Assembly (NCBI GenBank): GCA_016841955.1
Contig: JAENYE010000001.1
Location: forward strand, 248,001-312,000
DNA length: 64,000 nucleotides
DNA from: Methanobacteriota archaeon
GTDB taxonomy: Archaea; Halobacteriota; Methanomicrobia; Methanomicrobiales; Methanoculleaceae
Direction of reading: 5' to 3'
The translations under genes were made by a program, and so were the position numbers. A model generated the notes under the pieces. That model ran no database searches. It was not told the origin of the DNA and was given only the letters and a program-made list of their open reading frames with translations. Positions 1-8,225 of the stretch are shown here, in pieces. Position 1 is the stretch's first letter. Each line of letters begins with the position of its first letter.

Positions 1-2
1 AC

Positions 3-932
3 GAGACCTCCTACTACGTAATGCGCCGCTTGATGGCGCTCCTCGCGCCGTTTACCCCCCACATCGCCGAGGAAATCTACCAAAACCTCCGCGAGGGAGG
101 TGACCCGGAGAGCGTCCATATGCTCGACTGGCCCGAGGTGGACGACCTCCTGGTCGACCGGCACCTTGAGGCAGATATGGAGGTCATCCGGTCGTTCGAC
201 GACGCCGTCGCCACCGCCCGGCAGGCCGGGAGACGGAAGCTCCGCTGGCCGGTTGCCCAGACCGTGGTCGTCACCGGAAGCGTTGACGTGAAGGCGGCTC
301 TCGAAGGTCTGAACGCCCTTGCCCTGAACCGGGCGAACGCCCGGACGGTCAGGGTCGTCACAGGGACATGGGACCGGATCCTCTGGCAGGCCGAACCGGT
401 GATGCGGGCGATCGGCCCGGAGTTCGGCAGGGAAGGGCCGAAGGTCAAAGCGCTGATCGAGCAGGCGGACGGCACCGCCCTGAAGGCCGCCATCGAGCGG
501 GAAGGAAAGGCCGAACTCGACGGCTACGAGATCACCGCGCGCCACGTCACCTTCGCGGAGGGCCTCCCCGAGGGCGTCTTTGCCGCCCCCATGAAGGATG
601 CGACGGTCTACGTGGACGTCACCCTCACGCCGGCGCTGGAGGCCGAGGGCTATGCCCGCGAGGTGATCCGGCGGATACAGGAGATGCGTCGCCAGCTGGA
701 CCTGAACGTCGACGACTTCATCGTCGCGGCCGTGGGCGTCGCCGATGAGCGGGTGGCCTCGCTCATCGCAGAAGAGGAGTGGCAGAAGGAGATCGCCGGC
801 GAGGTGCGGGCGGCAGCCCTCACCGTCCGCCAAACCAACGGAGAGAGGCCGGCGGAACCCTTTGCACTCGAGAAGGACTGGGACGTGGAAGGCGTGCAGA
901 TGCAGATCGGCATCTCACGCGCCGGTGAGTGA
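3..932 (+). CDS. ileS: Isoleucyl-tRNA synthetase, C-terminal part (5' end outside window)
   Basis: This is the C-terminal ~310 residues of a class Ia aminoacyl-tRNA synthetase that charges tRNA-Ile in the cytoplasm. The reading frame is open to the left edge, so the catalytic Rossmann domain lies outside the window. What is visible is the anticodon-binding helical domain (start of the segment, with a LAPFTPHIAEEIY motif typical of class Ia enzymes) and the long C-terminal extension found in archaeal/eukaryotic-type IleRS, including the EGYAREVIRRIQEMRR helix. The stop is at 930-932 and overlaps the 3' end of the convergent Thg1-like gene by 18 bp. IleRS rather than ValRS or LeuRS is inferred from that C-terminal motif. 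Confidence 0.93.
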   Translation, partial: ETSYYVMRRLMALLAPFTPHIAEEIYQNLREGGDPESVHMLDWPEVDDLLVDRHLEADMEVIRSFDDAVATARQAGRRKLRWPVAQTVVVTGSVDVKAALEGLNALALNRANARTVRVVTGTWDRILWQAEPVMRAIGPEFGREGPKVKALIEQADGTALKAAIEREGKAELDGYEITARHVTFAEGLPEGVFAAPMKDATVYVDVTLTPALEAEGYAREVIRRIQEMRRQLDLNVDDFIVAAVGVADERVASLIAEEEWQKEIAGEVRAAALTVRQTNGERPAEPFALEKDWDVEGVQMQIGISRAGE

Positions 933-1649
933 CCGGATCAGGGCCGCCCCCTCATCTGTTGAGAAGAGGGGCGTCTCCTCCGGTTCCCGGATGCAGGTCC
1001 GCATCGTCTGCACGGTCTCCCCCGTCAGGGGGTTATACCCCTCTTTTATGCACTCTTCCCGGTAGAGCAACGTCCCCCGCCGCTGCCAGGCCGGCGTTGC
1101 CGCCAGGTTGACGCCCCTCTCAAACATCATCTCGTGCATCGCGTCGGACTGCAGCCCCCGGAGCGCGGCGGCGGCCTCCCGGGGACTCATCCCCTCCTCG
1201 ACCAGCGCGCTCTGGCAGTAGGCGTTGATGTGGTTCCGCCACGCCTCGTTCTGCCGCGATACGAGATACTCGACCGCAAACTCCCCCGTTGCGGGGATGG
1301 TCCGGGCATCGAACGCAAGGGGTTGTGCACACCCAAGCTCGATCGTCAGCACGCTCGCCGCAACCGCGGCGGTCACGGAGTCGAGTTTCTCCACCCGCCC
1401 GGAGAACGGCAGCGTCCGGAAGTAGAGGCTGATCTCGTCGGAGAAGGTGTAGGCGAACGTGGGGGTAAGGCCGCTCCCGGTGAGGAGGTAGCGGCAGACC
1501 GACCGCATGTTCGCGCAAAATGAGGGATCGAACGGCTTTTTGAGATCGAGCACACGGGCCAGACGGTGAAAGGCCCGCCCGTCGAGCCTGACAAAAACAG
1601 GGGGGAAGATGGTGAGATTCGAGAAGATCTCACGGTCTCTGGTATCCAT
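915..1649 (-). CDS. Thg1-like tRNA guanylyltransferase / 3'-5' nucleotide polymerase
   Basis: 244-residue protein of the Thg1/TLP family, which adds nucleotides in the 3'-5' direction to tRNA 5' ends (G-1 addition to tRNA-His or 5'-end repair). The metal-binding motifs of the palm-like fold are visible: RLDGRAFHR around residues 21-29 (Asp23) and FSDEIS around residues 69-74 (Asp71, Glu72), the counterparts of the two catalytic acidic sites in characterised Thg1. Length fits archaeal members. The gene ends inside the last codons of ileS (convergent), and its start codon at 1649 is ATG. Whether it acts on tRNA-His or as a repair TLP cannot be told from sequence. Confidence 0.88.
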   Translation of the reverse strand: MDTRDREIFSNLTIFPPVFVRLDGRAFHRLARVLDLKKPFDPSFCANMRSVCRYLLTGSGLTPTFAYTFSDEISLYFRTLPFSGRVEKLDSVTAAVAASVLTIELGCAQPLAFDARTIPATGEFAVEYLVSRQNEAWRNHINAYCQSALVEEGMSPREAAAALRGLQSDAMHEMMFERGVNLAATPAWQRRGTLLYREECIKEGYNPLTGETVQTMRTCIREPEETPLFSTDEGAALIRSLTGA

Positions 1650-1690
1650 ATTCTATCGGCAGGGAGACCCGGACAGGCCGGACATCGCGG

Positions 1691-1954
1691 TTAATCTTCT
1701 TTTGCCGGCGACCTGAAGATCCCGGGGACGTGGCGGACGATGACGATATCTCCGATACTCTTCACGATGCGGAAGGGGATCTGCATTCCTGAGTAGCCCT
1801 TTACCTCTCCGATCTCGGGGTTGAGCTCGCCGACTGCAAGGGAGTCGATCTTCTTCTGGTCCACGTCGAGCACGACGTCGTCAACGCTCCCGATATAGAC
1901 GGCCCTGTCCGTATAGACGCGCAGTCCGAACATCTCTGTGATCTGTGTTCTCAT
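1691..1954 (-). CDS. PRC-barrel domain protein
   Basis: 87-residue protein consisting almost only of one PRC-barrel domain, the small beta-barrel found in photosynthetic reaction centre subunit H and RimM and abundant as stand-alone proteins in methanogens. The pattern is a short N-terminal strand, then GLRVYTDRAVYIGSVDDVVLD followed by a conserved VDQKKIDSLAV strand. The ATG at 1954 is chosen because an AGAGGA Shine-Dalgarno sequence lies about 6 nt upstream and homology begins there; the open frame continues further upstream into the promoter of the divergent gene. The function is not known; RNA or protein binding is a family-level guess. Confidence 0.82.
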   Translation of the reverse strand: MRTQITEMFGLRVYTDRAVYIGSVDDVVLDVDQKKIDSLAVGELNPEIGEVKGYSGMQIPFRIVKSIGDIVIVRHVPGIFRSPAKED

Positions 1955-1969
1955 CGGTATCCTCTGAAG

Positions 1970-1994
1970 GTATATTACTATAAATGATAAAAAG
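1970..1994. promoter_or_regulatory. Bidirectional AT-rich promoter between PRC-barrel gene and site-2 protease gene
   Basis: The 52-bp gap between divergent starts (1954 and 2007) holds a tight A/T block including ACTATAAATG on the plus strand and its near-palindromic counterpart on the minus strand. The plus-strand TATA lies about 25-30 bp before the ATG at 2007, which predicts a leaderless or nearly leaderless mRNA for the protease; no Shine-Dalgarno is seen there. Confidence 0.5.
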
Positions 1995-2006
1995 ATACTC
2001 CTTTTC

Positions 2007-3143
2007 ATGGAAGCGTCGCTACAGATCGGAAGGCTGGCCGGAATCCCGGTCAAACTGCACTGGAGTTTCCTCCTGGTGATCCCCCTCTTTGCATGGATCA
2101 TCGGGAGCCAGATCCTGCTCACGACCGAGTTGATCGCGGTTCTCTTCGGTGTTCCCATCGACGTGACGCTGATTACGGCGGGGTTCAACCCCTACATCCT
2201 CGGGACCGTCGTCGCGCTCGGCCTCTTTGTCGGCGTCTTCATCCACGAACTGGCCCACTCGCTCATCGCGAGAGCGAAGGGAATCAAGATCCAAAGCATC
2301 ACGCTCCTCATCCTCGGGGGTGTCTCCCAGATGGAAGAGACGATGCCGGACCCGAAGGTGGAACTTCCCATGGCGCTTGCTGGTCCGCTCACGAGCCTTG
2401 CTCTCGGCCTGATCAGCGGTGCCCTGGTCTACGTATTTTACGCCGTCGTCCCGGACCCGGGCGTCGCCGGAGTTCTGATCTTCACCTTCGGCTACCTCAG
2501 TCTCTTGAACCTCCTGCTCTTCGGGTTCAACCTCCTCCCGGCGTTCCCCATGGACGGGGGACGCGTGCTGCGGGCATGGCTCGCCCGACGGATGCCGCTC
2601 TCCCGGGCGACCCGGATCGCCGCCGATGTAGGGAAGGCGTTTGCCGTCGTCTTCGGGATCGTCGGGCTTCTGCTCTTGAACCCCATCCTGATCATCATCG
2701 CCTTCTTCATCTACATCGGCGCGAACCAGGAGGCCACGTACCTCCGCTACAACATCCTGTTGCAGGACGTCACGGTGGCGGACGCGATGAGCGCTCCGGT
2801 CGTCACCGTAGAACCGACGATGCCGCTGCCCCGGGTGGTGGAGATGATGTACGAGACGAAGCACCTCGGGTTCCCGGTGGTGGATCGGGGGGCGCTCGTG
2901 GGGATAGTCGCCCTCGCCGACGTCCACAAGATCTCGCCGGCCGACCGGGAAGCCATGCAGGTGCGGGACGTCATGACCCGGAACCCGACCACCCTCTCAC
3001 CGTCGGCGCCGCTCATCGATGCACTGAGAATAATATCGGGCATGAACATCGGGAGGATCCCGGTGGTCGCGGACGGTACCCTGGTCGGGATCGTGACCCG
3101 GACGGACGTGCTCCGGGTGATGGAACTGCGGGAGGAGGAGTGA
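2007..3143 (+). CDS. Site-2 protease-like zinc metalloprotease with two CBS domains
   Basis: 378-residue membrane protein of peptidase family M50, an intramembrane zinc protease. The catalytic HELAH motif is at residues 80-84 inside a hydrophobic helix, and the third zinc ligand is in the NLLPAFPMDGGR motif (Asp183). About six membrane segments occupy residues 15-240. Two CBS domains follow (roughly 255-310 and 320-375), a common archaeal S2P layout in which CBS domains sense adenine nucleotides. The ATG at 2007 sits about 25 bp after a TATA box. Substrate unknown. It is followed by a long repeat-filled convergent gap, so it is probably monocistronic. Confidence 0.92.
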   Translation: MEASLQIGRLAGIPVKLHWSFLLVIPLFAWIIGSQILLTTELIAVLFGVPIDVTLITAGFNPYILGTVVALGLFVGVFIHELAHSLIARAKGIKIQSITLLILGGVSQMEETMPDPKVELPMALAGPLTSLALGLISGALVYVFYAVVPDPGVAGVLIFTFGYLSLLNLLLFGFNLLPAFPMDGGRVLRAWLARRMPLSRATRIAADVGKAFAVVFGIVGLLLLNPILIIIAFFIYIGANQEATYLRYNILLQDVTVADAMSAPVVTVEPTMPLPRVVEMMYETKHLGFPVVDRGALVGIVALADVHKISPADREAMQVRDVMTRNPTTLSPSAPLIDALRIISGMNIGRIPVVADGTLVGIVTRTDVLRVMELREEE

Positions 3144-3774
3144 TCGGGCGACTTTCATCCGGAACGGAGCTTGAGCACCGAAGGTGCGGTTGGCGACTGG
3201 CCGAAGGGTAAGGGCTCGATAAGGCCGGAGTTCTTCGACTTTGAGCGTCGCACACCAATCCATGGATTTCCACCAGACCTGCCGGAAGATGAGGCATAGT
3301 TGAAAATACTCATTCAAGGCTACAAAGACCTGAGTAACCTACTCGATGGAAAAGCCCGGTACACTGGACCGTGGGGATATCGCCACGGGGGGAGGGGATC
3401 GGGGAGGGGGTCTCCCCCTCCCCGCAAAGGGACACCCGTACCCCCCCACCACCCGCGCTTCGCGCTCCTCCCGCCCCCCCTAAGGGGGGCGGGCAGTGCG
3501 TGGCGATAAGCGACGGTTCGGAGAACCGGAGCTAGAGCACCGAAGGTGCGAAGCCAGTGGAAATCCGTGGATGGGATTATGCGATGTTTCGGTCGGGACG
3601 GATTTCGAGCACTGATGGTTCTAGGTGCATAGTTCCAGTTGCTCAGGATCGAGGTCTCCAGCACCAGTTGAACCTATTCCCACGAGCACAGGACGGGAAG
3701 ACCGGAGTTCAAGCACCACCAGGTGCAAACGCGACTCCCAAAAGAAACAACAGCCAGCACAGGGCGCCCCTGAA
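3144..3774. other. 631-bp convergent intergenic region filled with repeats
   Basis: No credible gene is seen on either strand. The region holds short mosaic hairpins of the type GAGCACCGAAGGTGC (near 3174 and 3535, degenerate versions near 3606 and 3708), one copy of the G-run palindromic element (3355-3508), and a pair of outer inverted arms (3260-3273 and 3557-3570, one mismatch) that would fold the whole middle into one large stem. Confidence 0.7.
3355..3508 (+). repeat. Dispersed G-run palindromic element, copy A
   Basis: The core (3355-3424) starts with CCCGGTACACTGGACCGTGG and continues through GATATCGCCAC into a G-rich run and a C-rich return that form a GGGGAGGGGG/CCCCCTCCCC hairpin. 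Inverted terminal repeats TATCGCCAC (3378-3386) and GTGGCGATA (3500-3508) bound the palindromic part, which also contains a second G/C hairpin near 3472-3492. Two further copies are at 29574-29679 (opposite orientation) and 56296-56369. Confidence 0.8.
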
Positions 3775-5424
3775 CTAAAACACCATCACACCCTCAATCC
3801 CCGTCTCCCCCACGGCCTCCCGGAACTCCTCGAGGTCCCGGAACGGCCGGCGGGCGGCGATGGTCGCCGCCTTCTTCTTCCCGACGCCCGGGATCCACCG
3901 GAGCGCCGCTACAGGCAGGGTATTGACCTCCACCGGGCAGGGGAGGGCCGTCACCGACCGCATCCCCCAGTCCACCACGACGGCGTCGAGCACCGTCCTC
4001 GCCGGGAGTTCGAGGGGGATCCCGACAAGGATGGGGTACGAGCCCATCTGCCGCCCGAACGACGGCTTCCCGTGAACCTCGATGACGACGTCCAAAAGGA
4101 CGGTGCCGGCGGGGAAGACCCGCCGGAGCATCGGCTCGTCGAACTCTCTCCGGGCCCACTCCTTGAAGGCCCGGAACCGGGCGTCGTGCTTCCCGAGGGT
4201 GTTCTCTTCGTAGGCTGCCGTCCCCTCAAACGGCATCAGCTGCCGGATGTTCACCCGCCGCACCATGAGCCCGGCGTCGAGCACCCGCCGGAGAAACGCC
4301 TCGTTCGCATCGAAGGTCGCCGGCGTCTCCCCCGCGAGGCCGACGATGAAGTTCAGGCCCGGGAGGAGCTCGGGGACACCCCCGGTCCGCTTTCCCCCGA
4401 CATCGTTCACGACCTCGATCGCGCGGAAGACGTCGTCCGGCACCGCTTTGAGGTTGTTCGCCGCCACCACCGCCGGATCGGCGGTCTCCATACCGAAGGC
4501 CGCGGTGTCGCCGGGGGTGTGGCCGGCCACGATCGCCGCGAGCGCCGCCCGTGCCGCATCCTCGTGCCGGGCGATGGTGCCCGGATTGATGTTGTCGATG
4601 TGCAGGGTTTTGAGGTCGGGGGCATTCTCCCTGATGGCCGAGAAGAGTTCCCCGAGCACCTCCGGGCGCGGGACCGGGAACTCCCCGCCGCGGCCCTGGT
4701 AGGCGAGGAGGTCCGGCTGCCGGCCGAGCCTGAAGTGGCGGGCGCCAGCCGCACGGAGCGCCGCCACCTCGCTCGCGATCCCCTCGATGCTGCGGTAGCG
4801 CGGGAGCCCGTAGAAGGGCTCGGTGCAGAAGGAGCATCCCCCGACCGTCGCCCGGGAGCACCCGGTCGCGGTCTCGAGCTCGCACATCACGTACGGGAAT
4901 GCCGGGTGCTCGCCGACGATCCCGGCGCCCGCCACGCACCACGGGTCGGTCAGGGAGTAATCGCCCGCCCCGGCAGCCTCGCCGCCCGAGAGCCAGGCAT
5001 CCAGCGCGACCGCGGGCGACCCCGAGAGCGTGACGTCGAACCCGGCGATTGCCTGCCGGATTGCCTTCCTCCCCCCTCCGGGAGCGTAGCCGAAGGTGAT
5101 CGGCCCGCCGATAGCGGTAGTCGGCTCCCGGAGCAGGATCCCGAGCTGCTGGACCTCAGTCAGGGTCGCAGGCTTCCCCCCGATGTAGGCGCCGGGCACG
5201 GTCATGCCGGCGATCATCACCACGAGATCTCCCCTGCCGGGTGCGGCGGCGAGAGCCGGGTCGGCACGGACCTGGTCGATGGTGACGTAGCGGGGAGCGT
5301 AGCCGTGCTCGACCAGGACCCCGGCGACCTCCCGGATGTAGGGGGAGATATAGGGCGCAACGCCGAGGCACGCGGGCTCATCGACGTAGCCGTCGATGAT
5401 GAGGGCGTTAGTTGACCCCGGCAT
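3775..5424 (-). CDS. Radical SAM protein with C-terminal helix-hairpin-helix (COG1031-like)
   Basis: 549-residue protein of unknown reaction. The N-terminal ~130 residues look like a B12-binding-type Rossmann region (MIIDGYVDEP-like opening, GGPITFGYAPGGG). The radical SAM core contains a cysteine motif at C189, C197 and C200, that is C-x7-C-x2-C rather than the usual C-x3-C-x2-C, which would hold the [4Fe-4S] cluster that cleaves S-adenosylmethionine. The last ~70 residues carry a helix-hairpin-helix (LRWIPGVGKKKAATIAARRP), suggesting nucleic-acid contact. The layout matches the archaeal family COG1031. Upstream lies a repeat element that separates it from mptE. Substrate unknown. Confidence 0.85.
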   Translation of the reverse strand: MPGSTNALIIDGYVDEPACLGVAPYISPYIREVAGVLVEHGYAPRYVTIDQVRADPALAAAPGRGDLVVMIAGMTVPGAYIGGKPATLTEVQQLGILLREPTTAIGGPITFGYAPGGGRKAIRQAIAGFDVTLSGSPAVALDAWLSGGEAAGAGDYSLTDPWCVAGAGIVGEHPAFPYVMCELETATGCSRATVGGCSFCTEPFYGLPRYRSIEGIASEVAALRAAGARHFRLGRQPDLLAYQGRGGEFPVPRPEVLGELFSAIRENAPDLKTLHIDNINPGTIARHEDAARAALAAIVAGHTPGDTAAFGMETADPAVVAANNLKAVPDDVFRAIEVVNDVGGKRTGGVPELLPGLNFIVGLAGETPATFDANEAFLRRVLDAGLMVRRVNIRQLMPFEGTAAYEENTLGKHDARFRAFKEWARREFDEPMLRRVFPAGTVLLDVVIEVHGKPSFGRQMGSYPILVGIPLELPARTVLDAVVVDWGMRSVTALPCPVEVNTLPVAALRWIPGVGKKKAATIAARRPFRDLEEFREAVGETGIEGVMVF

Positions 5425-5448
5425 TTACTACCTCATCCCCCTGGTAGG

Positions 5449-5568
5449 CTCGCGCGAAAGACGCGAAGCCGCGAAGGGGAGTTTCCAGTCCCCTGACATT
5501 GGACTTCGCGCTCTTCGCGGCTCGCACCTGCGGTGCTCAAGCTCACTTCGCTCGCACTTCGCGTGAGG
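5449..5568. repeat. CGCGAAG-type palindromic repeat, copy 1
   Basis: A cluster of GCGCGAAAGACGCGAAGCCG on the left and CTTCGCGCTCTTCGCGGC plus CACTTCGCGTGAG on the right forms a long imperfect stem. It lies between mptE (3' side) and the radical SAM gene (5' side). Its middle also contains the CACCTGCGGTGC mini-hairpin of the mosaic family, so two repeat families are interleaved here. Other copies: 44221-44304 and 50118-50198. Confidence 0.78.
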
Positions 5569-5596
5569 CAACGATGCAAATGTTAGATGCAATGGC

Positions 5597-6220
5597 TTAC
5601 TGGAGGTCATAGCCGATCAGGCGGAGGAGAACCCCCGCCCAGTAGAGTTTTCCCCGCTTGACGGGGTCGACGTTTTGGTCGGCGAGGTCGAACCCGATGA
5701 TCCGGATCCGCGCCGCCCCGAGCTCATCGGCGGCAAAGACCGCCCGGTCGCCGTCGGTGAACCCACCGAAGTTGTGAACGCGGGCGAACGGGGCCGCCTG
5801 GGTGGTGGCGACGAGCGGACCCGGGAGGAGAGGGACCCAGTGACGGAGGAGCGGGACGTTGTCGCCGTGGGCGTGCACGACCATCACCGTCCCCTGCCGG
5901 GAGAGGTCGATGAAGACGTCGGTCGCCCCGTCAAGGTCGGTGAAGACCGCGTCCGGCCTGATCCCGTGGTCCGCGAGCACCTCGGCTGCCGCATCGGCGG
6001 CAAGCACCGTCCCCTCGACCTGATCGAGCTCCTCCGGGAGAGAGGGCGCGTTCCCGCAGACCGTCACCGCCCTGCCCCGGATGAGCGTATCGAGCAGCCC
6101 GACGTCGTCCCGGTCTACCAGATCCGCGAGCAGCCGGGCGGCCGCCTCGTCCGCCTCGCGCTCAAACCCGAAATACTCAAGAATTGCGGTATAGTGAGGT
6201 TCCCAGTCCGCAAACCTCAT
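5597..6220 (-). CDS. mptE: 6-hydroxymethyl-7,8-dihydropterin pyrophosphokinase, archaeal MptE (DUF115)
   Basis: 207-residue cytoplasmic enzyme expected to transfer pyrophosphate from ATP to 6-hydroxymethyl-7,8-dihydropterin, a step in tetrahydromethanopterin synthesis (family member characterised: MJ1634). DUF115 signatures are visible: VCGNAPSL near residue 54, TDLDG near 94, HAHGDN near 115 and a C-terminal IIGFDL strand. The start ATG at 6220 overlaps the stop of the upstream DHH gene by 4 bp, so the two are translationally coupled. The assignment fits a methanogen, which needs this pathway for its C1 carrier. Length is slightly below typical family length (about 230), but the ends look intact. 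Confidence 0.88.
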   Translation of the reverse strand: MRFADWEPHYTAILEYFGFEREADEAAARLLADLVDRDDVGLLDTLIRGRAVTVCGNAPSLPEELDQVEGTVLAADAAAEVLADHGIRPDAVFTDLDGATDVFIDLSRQGTVMVVHAHGDNVPLLRHWVPLLPGPLVATTQAAPFARVHNFGGFTDGDRAVFAADELGAARIRIIGFDLADQNVDPVKRGKLYWAGVLLRLIGYDLQ

Positions 6221-7719
6221 TGCTTATCCTCGTTGTCCAGGCCGACGATGCTGGAGAACCTTTTCAGGATCGGGTCGATGATGAGATCGAGCAGGTTCTC
6301 CTTCTCCTTCACCATGGAGAAGTAACTGAGCGGTATCATCGCTGCGGCCATCGTGGCATGCCCGCCCGCCTCGCCGATAGGGCCGAACGCCTCGGCCATC
6401 ACGTTGCCGAGGTGGAGCCTGATATCCTTGTTCCGGGCGGAGATGACGATGTTCTGGTCGCTGATACCGTAGACCAGCGCCGTGTTGACGCCCTCGAGGT
6501 GGATCAGCATATCGGCCGCCTGCGGGAGAGCGTCGCGGTTCCTGATGTAGCCGACGTTGGAGAAGAGGTAGCCGCTCTTGAGCCGCCGGTTCCGGATGGC
6601 GTTCCCGATGATCTCGACCGTCTCCTGCGATATGGAGGGAGACGTGATCTTGTCGAGGAGATCCGAGTCGGTCAGGGGAAGGAGGAACGCCGCGTAGTTG
6701 AGGTCCTGAGGGGTGACGTTCCTCTTGAAGTCCCTCGTATCGGCCCTTATACCATAGAGGAGCGCAGTGGCTACCGATTTATTCACCGGGATATCGAGTT
6801 CCATCAGGTACTGGGTCATGATGCTCGCCGTGGCGCCGACCCCCGGCCTGATGTCGATGAAGTCGGCGACGGTGGAGGGATGTTCGCCGTTTTTGTGGTG
6901 GTCGATGATGACGTTGACCCGGGTAGACCTGGGGAGCTCGTTGTTCACGCCGGGTCCGGATGAGTCGACCAGGGCGATGTAGTTGCACTCCTCGAGGATC
7001 TGGGGGGTGAGCCGCTCCATTTTGATCTCGAGGAGGTTGATGAACGCCCGGTTCTCCTGGTGCCCGATGTCCCCTTCGTAGAGGATGCGGCAGTTGAGTT
7101 TGTTGCGGCTCGCGTGCCGCGCGATCATCGAAAGCGCCATGGCGCTCGAGATCGAGTCGGGGTCGGGGTTTAAGTGGGTGACGATGCAGAGCGTCCCCTC
7201 CCAGGCGGCAAGCATATCGTAGAGCCGCAGGGCGAGCCTTGACGAGTGGAGCTTCCTGATGTGGTGGATAGCGGTTCTGGCCACCACCTCCTGCGGGTAA
7301 AGGACGATGTCGGCGCCTTCCTGCTGGAGGAGGTCGACGCTGACCGGGTCGGTGGCGCGTGCGATGACGTAGGTCGCCGGGTACCGGGTCTTGACGGTCT
7401 TGAGCGCGGCGAGGTTGGCGTCCCGGTCGTTGGCGAGGATGAACGCGACCTCCGGCACGGGCAACCCTTCCATGAGGTTCGGGTCCCGGAGGTCGCGAAC
7501 GAGCGCCTCGTACTTCTGGTCCCGGAGATCCTCTACCCGCTTTTCGTCCTTATCGAGGATGATGAGATCTTCGTTCTCCTGCTCGAGTTCCTCTGCGACG
7601 TTATAGCCGGTGCTCCCACAGCCAAAAATCATGTATTTGATACGTTCCTTCGAAACGTTCTGGACCGCCTCAGGCATGCGTACAATGGTGTAACTTCTCA
7701 TGGTATTAAGGGATTCCAT
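6217..7719 (-). CDS. DHH-family phosphoesterase fused to N-terminal TrkA-N (RCK_N) domain
   Basis: Roughly 500-residue cytoplasmic protein. An N-terminal TrkA-N Rossmann domain (FGCGSTGYNVAEEL near residue 33, then LILDKDEKRVEDL) binds NAD(H) or a nucleotide in related proteins. The DHH domain follows (THLNPDPDSISSAMA near 180 and IIDHHKNGEH near 270, the metal ligands) and then DHHA1 (GEAGGHATMAAA near 447). Related proteins hydrolyse linear oligonucleotides or cyclic di-AMP; which applies here is not visible. ATG codons at 7719 and 7701 both fit; neither has a convincing Shine-Dalgarno. The gene overlaps mptE by 4 bp. It is transcribed away from tRNA-Lys. Confidence 0.85.
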   Translation of the reverse strand: MESLNTMRSYTIVRMPEAVQNVSKERIKYMIFGCGSTGYNVAEELEQENEDLIILDKDEKRVEDLRDQKYEALVRDLRDPNLMEGLPVPEVAFILANDRDANLAALKTVKTRYPATYVIARATDPVSVDLLQQEGADIVLYPQEVVARTAIHHIRKLHSSRLALRLYDMLAAWEGTLCIVTHLNPDPDSISSAMALSMIARHASRNKLNCRILYEGDIGHQENRAFINLLEIKMERLTPQILEECNYIALVDSSGPGVNNELPRSTRVNVIIDHHKNGEHPSTVADFIDIRPGVGATASIMTQYLMELDIPVNKSVATALLYGIRADTRDFKRNVTPQDLNYAAFLLPLTDSDLLDKITSPSISQETVEIIGNAIRNRRLKSGYLFSNVGYIRNRDALPQAADMLIHLEGVNTALVYGISDQNIVISARNKDIRLHLGNVMAEAFGPIGEAGGHATMAAAMIPLSYFSMVKEKENLLDLIIDPILKRFSSIVGLDNEDKQ

Positions 7720-7747
7720 TTCAGCGATTTTCGGGAGGGTTCCACAA

Positions 7748-7757
7748 GATTTATACC
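7748..7757 (+). promoter_or_regulatory. TATA box of tRNA-Lys
   Basis: GATTTATACC lies about 35-40 bp upstream of the mature tRNA 5' end, placing a start site roughly 15 nt before the tRNA. Confidence 0.6.
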
Positions 7758-7790
7758 CATTCCCATGTTATGCTATTAGGTCAGATACAT

Positions 7791-7864
7791 GGGCCTGTAG
7801 CTTAGTTCGGCAGAGCGACGGACTCTTAATCCGTAGGCCAAGGGTTCAAATCCCTTCAGGCCCG
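7791..7864 (+). tRNA. tRNA-Lys (anticodon CTT)
   Basis: 74-nt cloverleaf. The acceptor stem GGGCCTG pairs with CAGGCCC, with G as discriminator. The D-arm is GCTTAGTTCGGCAGAGC. The anticodon stem ACGGA/TCCGT encloses loop CTCTTAA, giving anticodon CTT (Lys). The T-stem AAGGG/CCCTT encloses TTCAAAT. No intron and no encoded CCA. It is preceded by its own TATA box. Confidence 0.97.
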
Positions 7865-8062
7865 TCGAACTCTCGATTCTTTCCATCGTTTGCACCCGGT
7901 GCCGATTCTCCAGTGACGACCGTCCGGAGTAGTTCCTCCATTGCAGGCGGGGCGCCCGGCCGTCCGGTCAACCCCCATCAGCCTTCGCCCGCGCCATTGC
8001 TTCTTACGGGAGGCCGGTTGTTGCGACGGTAACGGGGTTCCGAAGGCACATATATGCCGCTG

Positions 8063-8072
8063 CTATATAAAT
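8063..8072 (+). promoter_or_regulatory. Orphan TATA box ahead of a structured non-coding segment
   Basis: CTATATAAAT is a strong archaeal TATA match on the plus strand in an otherwise GC-rich gap. No plus-strand gene starts within the next kilobase; the expected start site near 8088-8092 coincides with the first base pair of the predicted rod-like RNA. Confidence 0.5.
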
Positions 8073-8090
8073 CCTGCTCTGACGGAAACC

Positions 8091-8170
8091 GCGGGAGAGC
8101 ACTGCGCAGCGACCGGAGATCGTTGAAAACGCCCGGTTGCGCACCCGCCCGCCGGCTTCCCTCCGGCGGG
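8091..8170 (+). ncRNA. Candidate structured small RNA
   Basis: The segment folds by hand into a long rod: GCGGG (8091-8095) with CCCGC (8144-8148), TGCGCA with TGCGCA, ACCGG with CCGGT, and an apical CGTT-GAA-AACG. It is followed by a second perfect hairpin CCCGCCGG/CCGGCGGG (8148-8170). It begins about 25 bp after an orphan TATA box. No family was recognised (not a tRNA, 5S or C/D box RNA by its visible motifs). The opposite strand would fold equally, so the strand rests on the TATA box alone. Confidence 0.4.
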
Positions 8171-8172
8171 TC

Positions 8173-8200
8173 GAAAAAAGAGAGGCGCGGATCCGCGCCC
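8173..8200 (-). terminator. Hairpin plus T-tract terminator-like signal
   Basis: On the minus strand, just after the CheW-fragment stop at 8226, a perfect GGCGCGGATCCGCGCC palindrome (8184-8199) is followed by TCTCTTTTTT. Confidence 0.55.
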
Positions 8201-8225
8201 TTTTGAAGGCGCGTCAACGAACCGA

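Noticed and set aside
3320-3664. Small frames over the G-run repeat element
   Set aside because: They consist of translated repeat sequence; no Shine-Dalgarno or conserved pattern.
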